From: Dioscorea cayenensis subsp. rotundata
Lineage: Eukaryota; Streptophyta; Magnoliopsida; Dioscoreales; Dioscoreaceae
Assembly (NCBI RefSeq): GCF_009730915.1
Contig: NC_052482.1
Location: forward strand, 19,436,345-19,500,344
DNA length: 64,000 nucleotides
Reading direction: 5' to 3'
The notes under the pieces were generated by a model. The model was given only the letters and a program-made list of their open reading frames with translations, did no database searches and was not told where the DNA came from. This document shows, piece after piece, positions 37,254 to 48,422 of the stretch; position 1 is the stretch's first letter; every line of letters begins with the position of its first letter. Position numbers and translations under genes: made by a program.

Positions 37254-37553
37254 TATAATACCCGAAATTTGTCCTCTACTTTTCTCTCTCTTCCTTTTTG
37301 GTCTCTTTATTTGGAAATGTTTTTAACTAGTCTCATTACTCTTGAAAATATATTCACTTAGTCTCTTTATTCTTAGTCTCTTCCCAACTAATCCTTCTAC
37401 TCTTGAAAATATAAGGAATAATTGTACCATTTTTCAAGCCTAAAAGGATTAAATAGATTCATTTTCAAGAGTAGAGAGACTATTTTGAGGCATTTATGAG
37501 TAGAGAGATAAAAAAAAAGAGAAAAAAGTAGAGGAATCAATTAGGGTATTATA
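37254..37553. mobile_element. Foldback MITE (300 bp)
   Basis: The left end tataatacccgaaatttgtc and the reversed right end tataataccctaattgattc open inverted repeats that continue with 'cctctactttt.tctct' on both arms. Further inward, 'tactcttgaaaatat' on the left mirrors 'cattttcaagagta' on the right. Nearly the whole element can fold into one long hairpin. No coding capacity. It lies 2 bp from the 5' junction (target duplication) of LINE copy 2. Confidence 0.7.
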
Positions 37554-38206
37554 TCAATATTTATTTTTGTTGGTGCGATGTCTTCTAACTGAATATTTAT
37601 TTTTTTAAGTGAATTTTTAAACTTGTGAGATTCAAGTATTAAAGTTTTTAATTTGTATTATGCTTCGTGTTAAAAGGCTAGTTGCATAATGCAAAATTAT
37701 TTTTTTCTTTGACTCTTTTGTGTTAGAAAGGATAGTTATACAAAATAAAATTTGTTTGATCCTAAATTTTTATGAACCGTCTTTCGTCATGCATGACTAG
37801 ATCCAAAGCTATCCCATGTTATTATTATTATTATTTTTTTTTTGGGTCCACTTTATCTCGTTCCTGATAGCTGGGAGCCATTTATACTACCATTCTTTGT
37901 ATTCTAATTTTTTTTATAATAAATGTGATTTATTTATTTTATAATTATGGATAAAATTCACCAACAATCACATTGTTTTAAAAAATTCCAAATAATAAAC
38001 AATTTTTCTTAAAAAAATATTACTTTATAATTTTATATTTTTTTAAATAACTAATTTTTTTAAAAAAATTGAAAATAAGTAAACATAACTAAATATTAAT
38101 AGAGTAAATAAACAAATGGATTTGACTGTTAGGTTCATATATAATGATTACATTGTATCGGATTTCAGATTCTGATTTGAATTTCTCCATCCAGATTCAG
38201 TCCAAA
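37554..38206. other. Intergenic, AT-rich
   Basis: No gene. A LINE-tail-like word (ataataaatgtgatttattta) lies at about 37,917-37,940. Confidence 0.45.
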
Positions 38207-38584
38207 CAAATCACAAACATCATATTATTATATAAAAAAAAAATACTAATGATCCAAACTAAACATATATACATATCAACAATTCACTATGAATTAAATT
38301 CAGTAACAACAAACAGCTCCATGAGACTTACAAATTTATCATGGATCAACTAAATAATGTTAGTAATTAAAAATTAGACCAGAATTCATTCCCATCAGAA
38401 GAAAAAAAAAATGGCTACGAATTACAGACATAGAGTGGAAAAAATTGCACTTACTAAATCAAATCCCATTCATGGCAAACAAATCACAAACATCCTATTG
38501 GTATGTAAAAAAATAAAAATGATCAAAACTAAACATGCATACAAATCAGCAATCCATTATGAATTAAATTAAGAAACAACTAAT
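38207..38584. repeat. Direct repeat, two diverged copies of about 100 bp
   Basis: The sequence at 38,207-38,315 (tcacaaacatc.tatt, then atgatccaaactaaacat, then atgaattaaatt.ag.aacaac) recurs at 38,484-38,584 with about 85% identity by eye. The spacing is about 277 bp and the orientation is the same. Confidence 0.75.
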
Positions 38585-38679
38585 TAACAATTCAATTTGG
38601 TTTAAGCGTAGATTGGGCAGACCTTTTGCCTACATGAAGACCCACTCGTAGTCAAAACAACAGAGGTCTCTTCCTCACC

Positions 38680-39350
38680 TTTGTTAAGATCTCTGATTGC
38701 GATGATGTTAAGGTCTAAGTTGAGACTCTTCATCTCATGTACTCCAAAGACATTCGCTGGCATCTCATGAAGGAGGATGTGTCCAAGATCCTTGACATTC
38801 TCAAGGTGTTTTTTTTAAAAAAATTGTGATTTTTAGCTGATTTTTCTCATGTTTGGGTTGGATTTTAAGCAGGTTTTGCGGGCAATTGGGTTTGATGTTG
38901 GGGTTTTGTCTTGCTTGAAGTACTTATAGGCAGTGCTATGGGGGAAGATGAATAGGAGAAGGTGGTGTCTTTACTTGCTCAATGGCATCTTGAGAGTTTA
39001 GGAACATGGGGAAGTGCTGAAAATAGTGTGTTTGGAGCTTGCCTCTTCTTTAATGGAGGATTGAAATAGCAATGGAAGTGGAGGGGAAGAGATCCTTGTA
39101 AGACTCTTGGAGGCGGCACTTGAAGGGAAGGACGAGAAGGCAAGGAGAGAAATAGTGGTAGTGGTGATGGTGGTGGATATTGCCACAAAGATTTTAGTAA
39201 AGGGTCTTTGTACTTAGCTTGTGATGGTTGTCTCAAGCTTCTTTGGCACCATTTCTTCCAAGCAGCAGCCCGAGAATTCAGTGAAGTAGCTTAGATTACT
39301 CAGCAAGTAGATAACCTGTATCTATGGTTCGGCCGAGATTACCGAAATCC
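38680..39350 (+). pseudogene. BTB/POZ-domain protein pseudogene
   Basis: One frame keeps clear similarity to the region after the BTB domain in plant BTB/POZ proteins of the At1g63850/At3g50780 type. It reads VKISDCDDVKV, a stop, VETLHLMYSKDIRWHLMKED, then VSKILDILK. After a 67-bp GT-AG intron (38,806-38,872) it reads VLRAIGFDVGVLSCLKYL, a stop, GEVLKIVCLELASS, then LEGKDEKARREI. A shift of frame then leads to LACDGCLKLLWHHFFQAAAR. At least four in-frame stops (near 38,720, 38,928, 38,998, 39,068) show it is dead. The retained intron means it arose by DNA duplication, not by retroposition. The N-terminal BTB part is absent. Antisense frames here are shadows. Confidence 0.7.
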
Positions 39351-40048
39351 ATGGCAAATTTTTAGGTTTATGGTTTTGCTTTGCAATCGTGGTAGATGAC
39401 GTGCATTAGTTGGATGGCCACATGTTCTAGTTTCTTGCATGAAATGTCCATGCATGAATATGACGTGGAAAAATAACATCCATGCCAACATTATTCAATC
39501 CACGTCAGCCAAACCTGTCAGAATAGCCCCAATGCCCTCCCGTTTAAATGAAATAGATGTCAGATGCTCATTTTGATATGAATTGAAATTGTGTGCTCAA
39601 AGTGATATATCGGGCAAAAATTTAGTGCTCACCCAAGATAATTACCACTTTCTAAATTTGTTTGTGGGGGGACCACAATGAAGCCCGTTGGTATAATTTA
39701 TTTACATCCATATAGGAACTATAAAATAAAATTATCTCTTGCACTTGAAAAACACCATTGAAACAATAGTCATTCTCAATGTCAACTATATATTTGTCCT
39801 GAACCTAAAAAACAACTAACAAAACCACATCCAACTCAATGTCAAAACCCTACCTAAAAACAACTAACATAATAAAGACGATCAAACTATATATTTGTCC
39901 CTAAATCTAAAAGACACCTAACAAAACAACATCCAACTCCCATTATCAAAACCCTTAAGACCCTACCTCCTTAATAGACATAAAACTCACATTATGCAAA
40001 TCTCTGAAGTTTAGGATTATCCAAGAAATCAAAGTCATTATATGAGGG
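39351..40048. other. Intergenic, no gene recognised
   Basis: Contains a locally repeated phrase 'aaaac.acctaacaaaac.acatccaact' (about 39,810-39,835 and 39,909-39,933). Nothing else supportable. Confidence 0.4.
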
Positions 40049-40675
40049 TAGACCTATCCATGGGTTGAGTTGGGCCGGGCCTCATCCATAATTACTAAAA
40101 TTTAAGCCCGTCCAAACCCGGCCCAGCCCAAAAATCTAGGCCTTAACCCTCGCCAGAACCCGCCCAAATTTAATGACCTCTAACCAAGGCCTGTCCAAAT
40201 AAGTTTTCATCAAATAATGTGTAAGTTATAAAAAAAATTAACAGTAATATTAATATGTGAATATGATCAAATATTATTCTACAAAACACTTAAAAATTAA
40301 AATACCAAATGCAAATATTTATTCAACTACAACAACTAAAATTCAAACCATTATAATCAATGGTAATCAACAATAAATATATATTATATAAGTATATAGA
40401 AAACTAATTAATAAATAATCAATGGCAATTCAAACAATTATGTATATATAAATATATACATACAAAATTAATTAATAAACATATTTTATAATTCGGGTTG
40501 GGCCGGGCCGGGCCGGGCCGGTCTTTTAACAATGAAAACCAAACCCGGCCCGTTTTTAAAATGATTTTTTTTGTCCAAGGCCTGGGCATCGGGCCTTATA
40601 TATTTGTTCAAGCCCTCCCATTTTTCGGGAGGGCCTTTGGGCTTGGGCGGGTAACCCGGCCCTTGGACAGGTCTA
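40049..40675. mobile_element. hAT-like non-autonomous element (627 bp)
   Basis: The left end TAGACCTATCCATGGG and reversed right end TAGACCTGTCCAAGGG form inverted repeats that continue into gggccggg-type sequence. Flanking 8-mers tatgaggg (40,041-40,048) and cttgaggg (40,676-40,683) agree at 6 of 8 positions. The GC-rich arms (gggccgggccgggcc near 40,500) enclose an AT-rich core. No transposase. Confidence 0.75.
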
Positions 40676-40683
40676 CTTGAGGG

Positions 40684-41580
40684 TTTCAAAAGAATTATCT
40701 TACAATATTTTGGTGCTTCTTCACCCGATGGTCACTTCTCCCAGTTCACCGACATCGCTGCTATCTAACTCTCATTCACACCTGCAAGAGGATGATGTTT
40801 ACTTGGCTGTTTGGACATGACACTAGAATGGAGTTTACAACATCCTACATAAGACGAGATGAACCCAAAGCTTTGTGAAGATGGAGGTGTAGCTTGGTGA
40901 GATGATGTCTAGTCTTGTCCAAAGTCAAATCATATCCCAACCATTACTCTCGAAAGAGGTGATGCTGATGTGGGTAACTTTCGTGGTATGGCCAATCTCT
41001 GGTAACCTATCACTCCAACCAAAAACTCTAGCTGCCAACAAAGCAAAGGCTTTAATTTGACTCAATTTTTTGGCCGCCAACTAAGCAAGGGAGTGTGAGA
41101 ATTCACAAGGTGACCTGTCGGTGTAATCAAATCGAAGGTGGGTGGCCAAATTAATTTAAATTGAAGTTTGATAACTGATTTGAAAATAGACTAAAGTTTA
41201 GTGACTTCTCAAAAAATTTACTCCAGGAAAGAGGTAGTTAATTAAGGAAATTGGAGGCATGATTAATAAGTATATATCCTATATATATATATATATTTTT
41301 TTTTTAAATTTTGGATTTCTTGTGATGTATAATGGGATGTATAACCGAGTTGAATTATCATTTCGTTATTTTAATGGAATGTATAACCGAGTTGAATTAT
41401 CATTTCGTTATTTTATTATTTGAATTTTAAATTTTGAATTCTTAAAGATGGATATTTGGGTGCTTAATTATTTATTATTTTAATTTTGAATTTTTAAAAC
41501 TGGGAATAATAAATTGATTTTTTTAAATGTTCTCAAAACAAACAATTCCCAGCATTCTTAAGATATTGTTTGGAGAATCC
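40684..41580. other. Intergenic upstream of NDUFA8
   Basis: No gene. A 42-bp unit occurs twice in tandem at 41,331-41,414. Confidence 0.5.
41331..41414. repeat. 42-bp tandem duplication
   Basis: aatgg(g/a)atgtataaccgag, then ttgaattatcatttcgttatttt, appears at 41,331-41,372 and 41,373-41,414 with a single mismatch. It is a recent duplication. Confidence 0.95.
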
Positions 41581-41585
41581 AAGCC

Positions 41586-41621
41586 TGGGCCAGCCCAATA
41601 GCACTTATCGGATCTTGGGCT
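41586..41621. promoter_or_regulatory. Three site II elements upstream of NDUFA8
   Basis: TGGGCC (41,586-41,591), AGCCCA (41,592-41,597, reverse of TGGGCT) and TGGGCT (41,616-41,621) lie 128-163 bp upstream of the ATG. Site II motifs (TGGGCY) are established promoter elements of plant nuclear genes for mitochondrial respiratory complexes and are bound by TCP-class factors. No TATA box is visible, which is usual for this gene class. Confidence 0.6.
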
Positions 41622-41748
41622 CTCGGATCCAATCCGTGAACGCACACGATCCTCTCCTCAACTCGCCGGCGTGAGAGAAGTTCCATTGCTCGTGGGAGCT
41701 CTTCATCACAATCTCGAAGCGCGAACCGATCTCTTGGCAGCGGCGGGG

Positions 41749-43848
41749 ATGGCAAGCAGCAGCGTTGATGCGGCGGGGGAGCCGATCCCGACCTCATCGG
41801 TGTTGATGGCTGCGTCGAAGCACATCGCAGTGAGGTGCCGCTCGGAGAACATGGCCTTCATCACCTGCAAGAAGAAAGACGCTAACCCTGAGAAGTGCCT
41901 CGATAAGGGCCGCCAAGTCACTGCTTGTGTCGTCAATCTGTGAGTATCTCCTTGAATTTCATCTCGCATTTGTGATTTAGAGCATTCGATCGGTGGCCAT
42001 TGTTAGATATGGTCATTAGGGTTTTCAAATTGGATTCGATGTGATTATTTCTCGAATAGAAATGAAATGGTGATCGAAATGAGGAGCGATTGGATTTCTG
42101 TGTGGAATTGGGGCTGATATGATCTATGATGCATTTTTAGCAAAATTTGAGCTTTGAGGGATTTATGCAACCTTTTCATTGAATCAATTTTGGAATTGGG
42201 GTATGGGGTGGTTTGTGGATCGAAAAGTGCGAGCTTGTTCTCTGAGTATGATGATTCTATTGTTTTCCTTATTGATATGAGGAGCTACTGACTCTTAAAT
42301 CAAGGGTTTTGATCTGATGGCTGCTTAGTATTTGAGGAACTTATTTGAGAAAAGAATGTTGCAAAGTGGATTGATGTAACAAATCCTTCCTGGAAAAAAT
42401 CAAGAAAGAAATGGCTAAGTACTTTGAACTTTATTAATGTAACTCAATAAAATTTTCTGATTGAGGTTTTGAACTCAATTATTTAGATAATAGAGACGAT
42501 TAGAGAGTATGGTAATGAACTCAACTATTTTGTGAGTGGTCATTTATTAAAGAGGAGGATAGAAGTTCATCAAGGAGGAATAAAGAAATTATATGACAAT
42601 GCAGATGAATTTTGATGATACTTCTGAAACAATGTTAAATATTAACTTCCGTATAAATTTTAAGAATCTAATTGACTAAAATCTAGATATCATATTTAAG
42701 GAATTTGGATCAGTGATGAGGATAAATGTTTATTGGATTTGATCCCTTTAATGGAACTGAATATAATTGATGATATCATAAACTTAGCAGATACCTACCA
42801 AATAAATAAATAAATAAATAAATTTTTTTAAAAAAAGATGAAAACAAAAAACAACTTTGCAACATCAGTGAATTGTAGCTTCATTTTCAAGTTTGTGCGG
42901 AATAAAGAAAACTGTTGAAGATATCATATGAATAGTGTCTAGTGGCTTATAAGTCCTTTATCAGTTTGTTTTGAAACTTGGTCTGTTATCCGAGGCATCT
43001 TTCTGCTATCAGCCCGTTTCAATGTTGCTCATGTATTTGAAGCCTAGAGTCTGCCTGTTATTTGGACATTTATGCAAAACAAATTATCAAAAAGAAAATT
43101 TGTGATGAATCTTGGATAAGTTTGGTTAGTGTTCCTTGCATCCTCATGAAAATAGGTTTGATGATTTTGTTTTACTTGTGCTGTATTTCATTGTTCTGTT
43201 GACAAAAGGCTGCTGAATATTGAAAATATAAGCATAGTGACTTGCTATTGATATAATCCCTTAGAAACCTCATGTGATATGATTCATAGTGTAGTAGTTG
43301 CTGTAATGGTTAGCACACTTCAAACAATGACTATCAGTTTGGACATTCTCAATTGCTTCTGACTCTAGTAATTGTAATTATACTGTAACTATCTTAGATT
43401 CCTAAATAACTCTATACTTCTGTTTGTAATTATATTTTAGAATCATATATTTTCTCTAAATTTAAATTATGTGTATATAACGGCGAGTGTTGCATTCTTC
43501 TGGCATTTTTATCTATGAATTCCTGAACACTGGACTACAATAAATCATTTGGAGCAATAATGTCTTACTGATGGCCATATAGTTTGTAAACATCAGGGAT
43601 TAGCTAAGACATTCTGGTGAATGCTCAAATGCAAAAGAAAAAGTCCATGTATTGATCATCTGAGATATGGAAAGCTTTTAACACATGAGCATTTTCATGC
43701 ATTTATGTACAGGCTGAAGTCACTTCATCAGAAGTGCCCTAAAGAGATGGATGCTTATGCAAGCTGCATGTATTATAACACAAATGAGTTCGATATGTGT
43801 CGCAAAGAGCAACATGAGTTTGAGGCTGCATGCCCGGTGTCTGAGTAG
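41749..43848 (+). CDS. NDUFA8: NADH dehydrogenase (complex I) subunit NDUFA8
   Basis: Two exons, 41,749-41,939 and 43,713-43,848, joined in phase 2 (GT at 41,940, AG at 43,711-43,712), give 108 residues, the normal plant length. This accessory subunit sits on the intermembrane-space side of mitochondrial complex I. It has the expected cysteine pairs: CX9C at CRSENMAFITC, CX9C at CLDKGRQVTAC, CX9C at CPKEMDAYASC, and a last CX10C at CRKEQHEFEAAC, which form disulphides after import through the Mia40 route. There is no cleavable presequence, as expected. I chose the ATG before MASSSVDAAGEPIPTSSVL because it matches the family start; an upstream in-frame ATG at 41,671 is probably 5' UTR. The intron is long (1.77 kb) and has no recognised insertion. 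Confidence 0.95.
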
Positions 43849-44337
43849 ATTGTTTTCATTTCCTTTCATCTTATGAATAATCTGAAGAAACCATAGATCT
43901 GAATTTTGGTTTTCTTCCGTCAAAATGGTCTGGTGTCAGGATACTTCTTTTTCTATTTTGTTAGTGATTTGCTTCATCATGAGAACCATGCTGAAACTCA
44001 TGTTGAATTTCTGCTACTTGGAGATAACTGTAACCTGCTTGTTGGTTGTGTTATTTGATGTCAATGAGATATACTTTTAGCATAGCAACTTGGGATTAAA
44101 TATATAAAAAAAAAAGTTTCATAAATAATTTAATTTTTAAATATATATATTTAATAATTACTTTTAAAAAGTAATAATATCTATGAAGAATTTTTAATTG
44201 TACCGCTTGTTAGCCTTCCAAGAGTAGCTCTATGTAACTCAGATCAGCGAATGGACAGTTGCGGTAGGCCGGCCCTGTCGTTCTTAGCTAACTCGAAACA
44301 TTTAACGAAAATTTAATAATGTTTATTATTTGGACAT
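43849..44337. other. NDUFA8 3' flank
   Basis: Likely 3' UTR to about 44,080, then AT-rich sequence up to the LINE. No gene. Confidence 0.5.
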
Positions 44338-47300
44338 GGTGACAAGTCTAAGGGTTGTCCTAATCTTGATGACATCAGGCAGGCGCAATTGCTTATTAGA
44401 GACCTCCACCTTATTGAGCCCCCGTCGTTTGGGAAGCGTTTTACTTGGACTAACGGTCAAAACAATCCGATTTGGGTTAAACTTGATCGCTTCCTTGTCA
44501 ACTTTCAGTGGAACTCACTTTTCCCCAAAACCACTCAAAATTGTCTCCCTAGATTTGCTTCGGATCATGTGCCCATTAGACTTGAAGCTGGTAATCATTC
44601 CCCTGTCCAGCGTCCTTTCCACTTCGAACGGACTTGGTGTTTGGCTGATCGTTTCCAGGACCGTATTCGGGACTGGTGGTGCTCACATCAGTTCCATCCT
44701 TGCCAAAAAGATTGCTTATATCAGAAAGCAACTTAAGAATTGGGCTAAAACGGAGTTTGGCTCAATTAAGCTTAACAAGCTGGCCTTATTGCATGATATT
44801 GAAATTCTGGATAATTTGAAAGAAACTCGCCTCCTCACTGACGTTGAGATTGCCAGAGACTCTTCTTTGAGATCAGACCTATTCCAAATTCTCAAACATG
44901 AGGAGATCTACTGGAAGCAGCGAGCTAGGGTGACCTGGCTCCAAGAAGGCGATGAGAACACCAGTTTTTTTCATTCGGTGGCCAACGGTCGGCGGAATAG
45001 GAATTTTATTCCCTGGGTTATTCATAACAATACCCGAGTCACGGATACGAAAAGTATAGGTGAATCTTTCACTGCCTACTATCACAACCTTTGTGGCTCT
45101 ACTCAAGACTTTCGCTTCAAAATTGATTGGCAATTTTTACTCGGACCTAAATTCCAGCAAGATCTCTCATCCCTTGACAACCCTTTCTCTCAAGAAGAAA
45201 TTAGAAGGGCGGTTTTTGACCTAAACGCGGACAAAGCGCCTGGTCCAGATGGTTTCCCGATCTTCTTCTTCCAGAAATATTGGGAGATTGTCAAGGATGA
45301 CATTTATAAGCTTTGCGATGACTTCTATTGGGGGAGAGCCAATTTAGAGAGAATTAATTGGGCCAATATCGCGCTTATCCCCAAAAACCAAAGCCCTGAG
45401 AATCCTTCGCAATTTCGTCCTATTAGTTTGATTAACTCCTCCCTCAAAATAATTTCTAAGATCTTAGCAAACAGACTGAGATCGAAGATCAACGGGTTGA
45501 TCGACGAGACTCAGTCGGCGTTTATTAAGGGGAGATGTATCACTGATAACATTGTTGCAGCCAACGAACTCATCTTTTATATGCAAAAGCATAGGTTACC
45601 AGGGCTGATTCTTAAGGTTGACTTTGCTAAGGCCTTTGATACGGTGGATTGGGAATTCCTCTTGGAGCTTTTGCATGCTAGGGGTTTTAGTGACAAATGG
45701 ATTGGTTGGATTAACTCCATTTTTACCTCCACCAAAGCGAAATTTCTCATCAATGGCAATCAAAGTGGTTACATCAGATATCGCAGAGGACTAAGACAAG
45801 GAGACCCTCTCTCTCCTCTCCTCTTTGCCCTTGCGGTTGATGTGCTTAGTACTATGTTCAACAATGCTCTGTATTCTGGTATTCTCCATGGGGTGGCCCT
45901 GGGTGGCACCGGAATCAGGATGTGTCACCTGCAATATGCTGACGATCTCCTCATTCTAACTAATGGGGGTGTTGAAGATCTGCGTATCATCAAACTCATA
46001 CTCTACTTGTTTGAGTGTATTTCGGGACTCAAGGTTAATTCTGATAAAACCTGCCTTTATGCCGCTATGCGGAATCAGTTTCCTCATATTGCCGAGGTTA
46101 GGACGATTCATTGTAACTCTGGTACCCTCCCTTTTACTTATCTTGACATACCTATTTCAGGGGAAAGACCACGTAGACAGGATTGGGATATTCTTCTGAA
46201 CAAAATTCGCTTGAGACTCGCTTCTTGGAAATCTAAATTACTTTCCTTAGGAGGGAGGCTCACCCTGGTTAATTCAGTGCTTACTGCTATCCCCACATAC
46301 TGGATGTCGATCTTTAAACTTCCTTCCTGGGTAATTAAGGGTATCGACAGGATCCGCAGAGATTTCCTTTGGTCAGGACCAGATAATCAGCAGGGCAAGA
46401 TCAGACTGGTTTCATGGACTAGACTGTGTCGTCCTAAGGAGCAAGGAGGATGGGGAATTTTGAACTTGCACAATTTTAATAATGCTCTTCTTGGCAAGTG
46501 GTGGTGGAAGATTGCTTCTGATACCCGTTGGTGTGGTAAGGCTATTCTAAGTGAAATTTACTACCGAAACTCTCCAATGTGGAACCTTTACCATAAGCAC
46601 TGCAGAAGGCGATCTTTCTTTTGGAATGGCATCATGCACTCCCTCCCTGCTTTTAGGAAGAATTTAATCTCCATCACTCGGAATGGGGCCTCCACGCTCT
46701 TTTGGTTGGACAATTGGGTGGAAGGGCGAGCTCCTGCGTAGCTCTGGCCTCATGTTTACCAGTCTGCCTTGCATCGGGATGTCACGATCCGGGACTTCCT
46801 AAGTAACACTTCAATGTCTCTTTTGAGTGATTCCCCAGAGTGGCGCAATCTTATCAATTTTGCCATGGCGCTCACCTCGGAGGAGAATGATGAAAAGCGT
46901 TGGTCCCTCACGGCAAATGGTTGTTTCTCAGTCAAATCATTCTACAATTTCTTGAATGACGGCGGTCTGAGGTGTGCCACGACACCTGTCATTTTGAAAA
47001 GCATTTGCCAAAAAAAAAATTAATCTTTTTAACTGGCTCGCCTGGGATAACAAGATTTTGACTTTGGACAACTTAGCTTTGCGTAGATGCAACCTCCTTC
47101 ACTCAACTACTTGTGTGTTGTGTAATGCGGCTATTGAAACGACTGATCATCTCCTTCTACATTGCTCCTTCGCCTCGCATATCTGGAATTACTTTGGGCA
47201 GCTTTTTGGGATTTTCCTTTCCCCTGGATCCCTAGTGGACCTTTGGGGAAGCTGGAGAAGCATTCTTTCCAAAAATTTATCCCCGTTCTGGGATTTGCTT

Positions 47301-47750
47301 GTGAGAGCTATAAATTGGAATATCTGGCTAGAAAGAAATGCTCGTATCTTCAATTCCAATTGTCTTTCGACTGTTGCAATTATTTTCAAGATTAATTGCA
47401 TGATAATTTCTTGGTACGATGCAGCCCAAGAAGCTAAAAAGGCGAAACTTGAGGATCCCGTGTCAAAGATCAAGAGAAGTCTGGAGTTCCTAAGTTCTGC
47501 AAACGTTGTGCAGGTTGCCTCGACGTCGAGACCTACTTCCCCAGGCGAGACGTAGATCTTTGTGGTTGTTCCCTAGAGGAGCTTCTCCTCCTTTAGGAGT
47601 TTTCTCCCCTACTTCCGCTCTGGTTTTCCCTTTGTTTGTTTGTTGTTATGTTCAACCACCTCTGGTGGTTTATTTTGTAGAGCCTCGGCTCGTTTTGTAG
47701 TTTCTTTCTATTAATGAATGTGGTTTATCCACCTTTTCATTAAAAAAGAA
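44338..47750 (+). mobile_element. L1-type LINE (copy 3), nearly complete ORF2
   Basis: The element starts inside the endonuclease domain (GDKSKGCPNLDDIRQAQLL; then FTWTN, KLDRFLV and the C-terminal SDHVPI motif by 44,580). A +1 shift at about 44,700 leads into the long reverse-transcriptase frame, which is open to 46,741. Motifs in order are KAPGPDGFP, FRPISLINSS, SAFIKGRC, LKVDFAKAFDTVDW, GLRQGDPLSPLLF, the catalytic QYADDLLIL and SLGGRLTLVNSVL. A single TAG after EGRAPA (46,739-46,741) and a +1 shift in a 10-A run (about 46,999-47,009) break the end. The zinc-binding C-terminal domain (CVLCNAAIETTDHLLLHC) follows. The 3' UTR has two hairpins (47,654-47,670 and 47,720-47,732) and an A-rich tail. 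5'-truncated, with no clear target duplication. It is the youngest-looking LINE here. Confidence 0.95.
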
Positions 47751-47924
47751 TAGTGCTTTGTAATACTCCACTAGTTAAACTCATATTTAATTAATAGAAG
47801 CTAATTTGTCCAACAAATTTAGAATGATCTATTTAAAAAAATTAGAAAGGTTATGAAATGGTTGTTATATATAATAGTTGATTGATTATTTAATAATTCA
47901 AATGCAAGTTATGACAGTTAAGTT

Positions 47925-48058
47925 TGTGGCGTTGTTTTGTAACCACTTTTAGTAGTTCTGCTTGTATGTTTTAGTTGTTTTCTTCCCCTCTACTTTTGGT
48001 AGAGGTTTATACTGTGTTCTCTTTTGCAATAAATGTGGTTTTTTTTTAAAAAAAAAAG
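47925..48058 (+). mobile_element. LINE 3'-tail fragment
   Basis: About 130 bp resembling the 3' UTR of copy 3: hairpin CCTCTAC-TTTTG-GTAGAGG (47,987-48,005), then gcaataaatgtggtttttt and an A run. The terminal hairpin is truncated. It lies just downstream of copy 3 in the same orientation. Confidence 0.5.
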
Positions 48059-48422
48059 GTTAAACTCTAATATTTATTAGTTTATTAAATTAAAAATATA
48101 TTCATATATTTTTTTTAAAAAAATCATTAGTAACATCTGCACTTAGGAAAAAAAAATCTGGGACAATAGTAAAAGGAAATAACCAACCCAAAAAAAAGAA
48201 TCCATTGAGAACATATAATTCACAACATAAATCCACAAAATTAAAAAGAGAAGAAAGCACACGCTCACTCTCTCTCACTGCAGTATATTAGAGTCACTGC
48301 TGCCTCACACCGCACCTTATTCACCATCTCAGTATCCCTTCATCACCGCATGCACTAGCTAAAAAAGCAAATACATTTATATATATATATATGAAATACT
48401 ACTACTACTATTAAAAAAAGGA
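48059..48422. other. Intergenic between LINE tails and the PNGase A gene
   Basis: AT-rich; it probably includes the 3' UTR of the minus-strand amidase gene. No gene seen. Confidence 0.45.

Noticed and set aside
38979..39236. Minus-strand proline/serine-rich frames
   Set aside because: They are antisense shadows of the BTB/POZ pseudogene.
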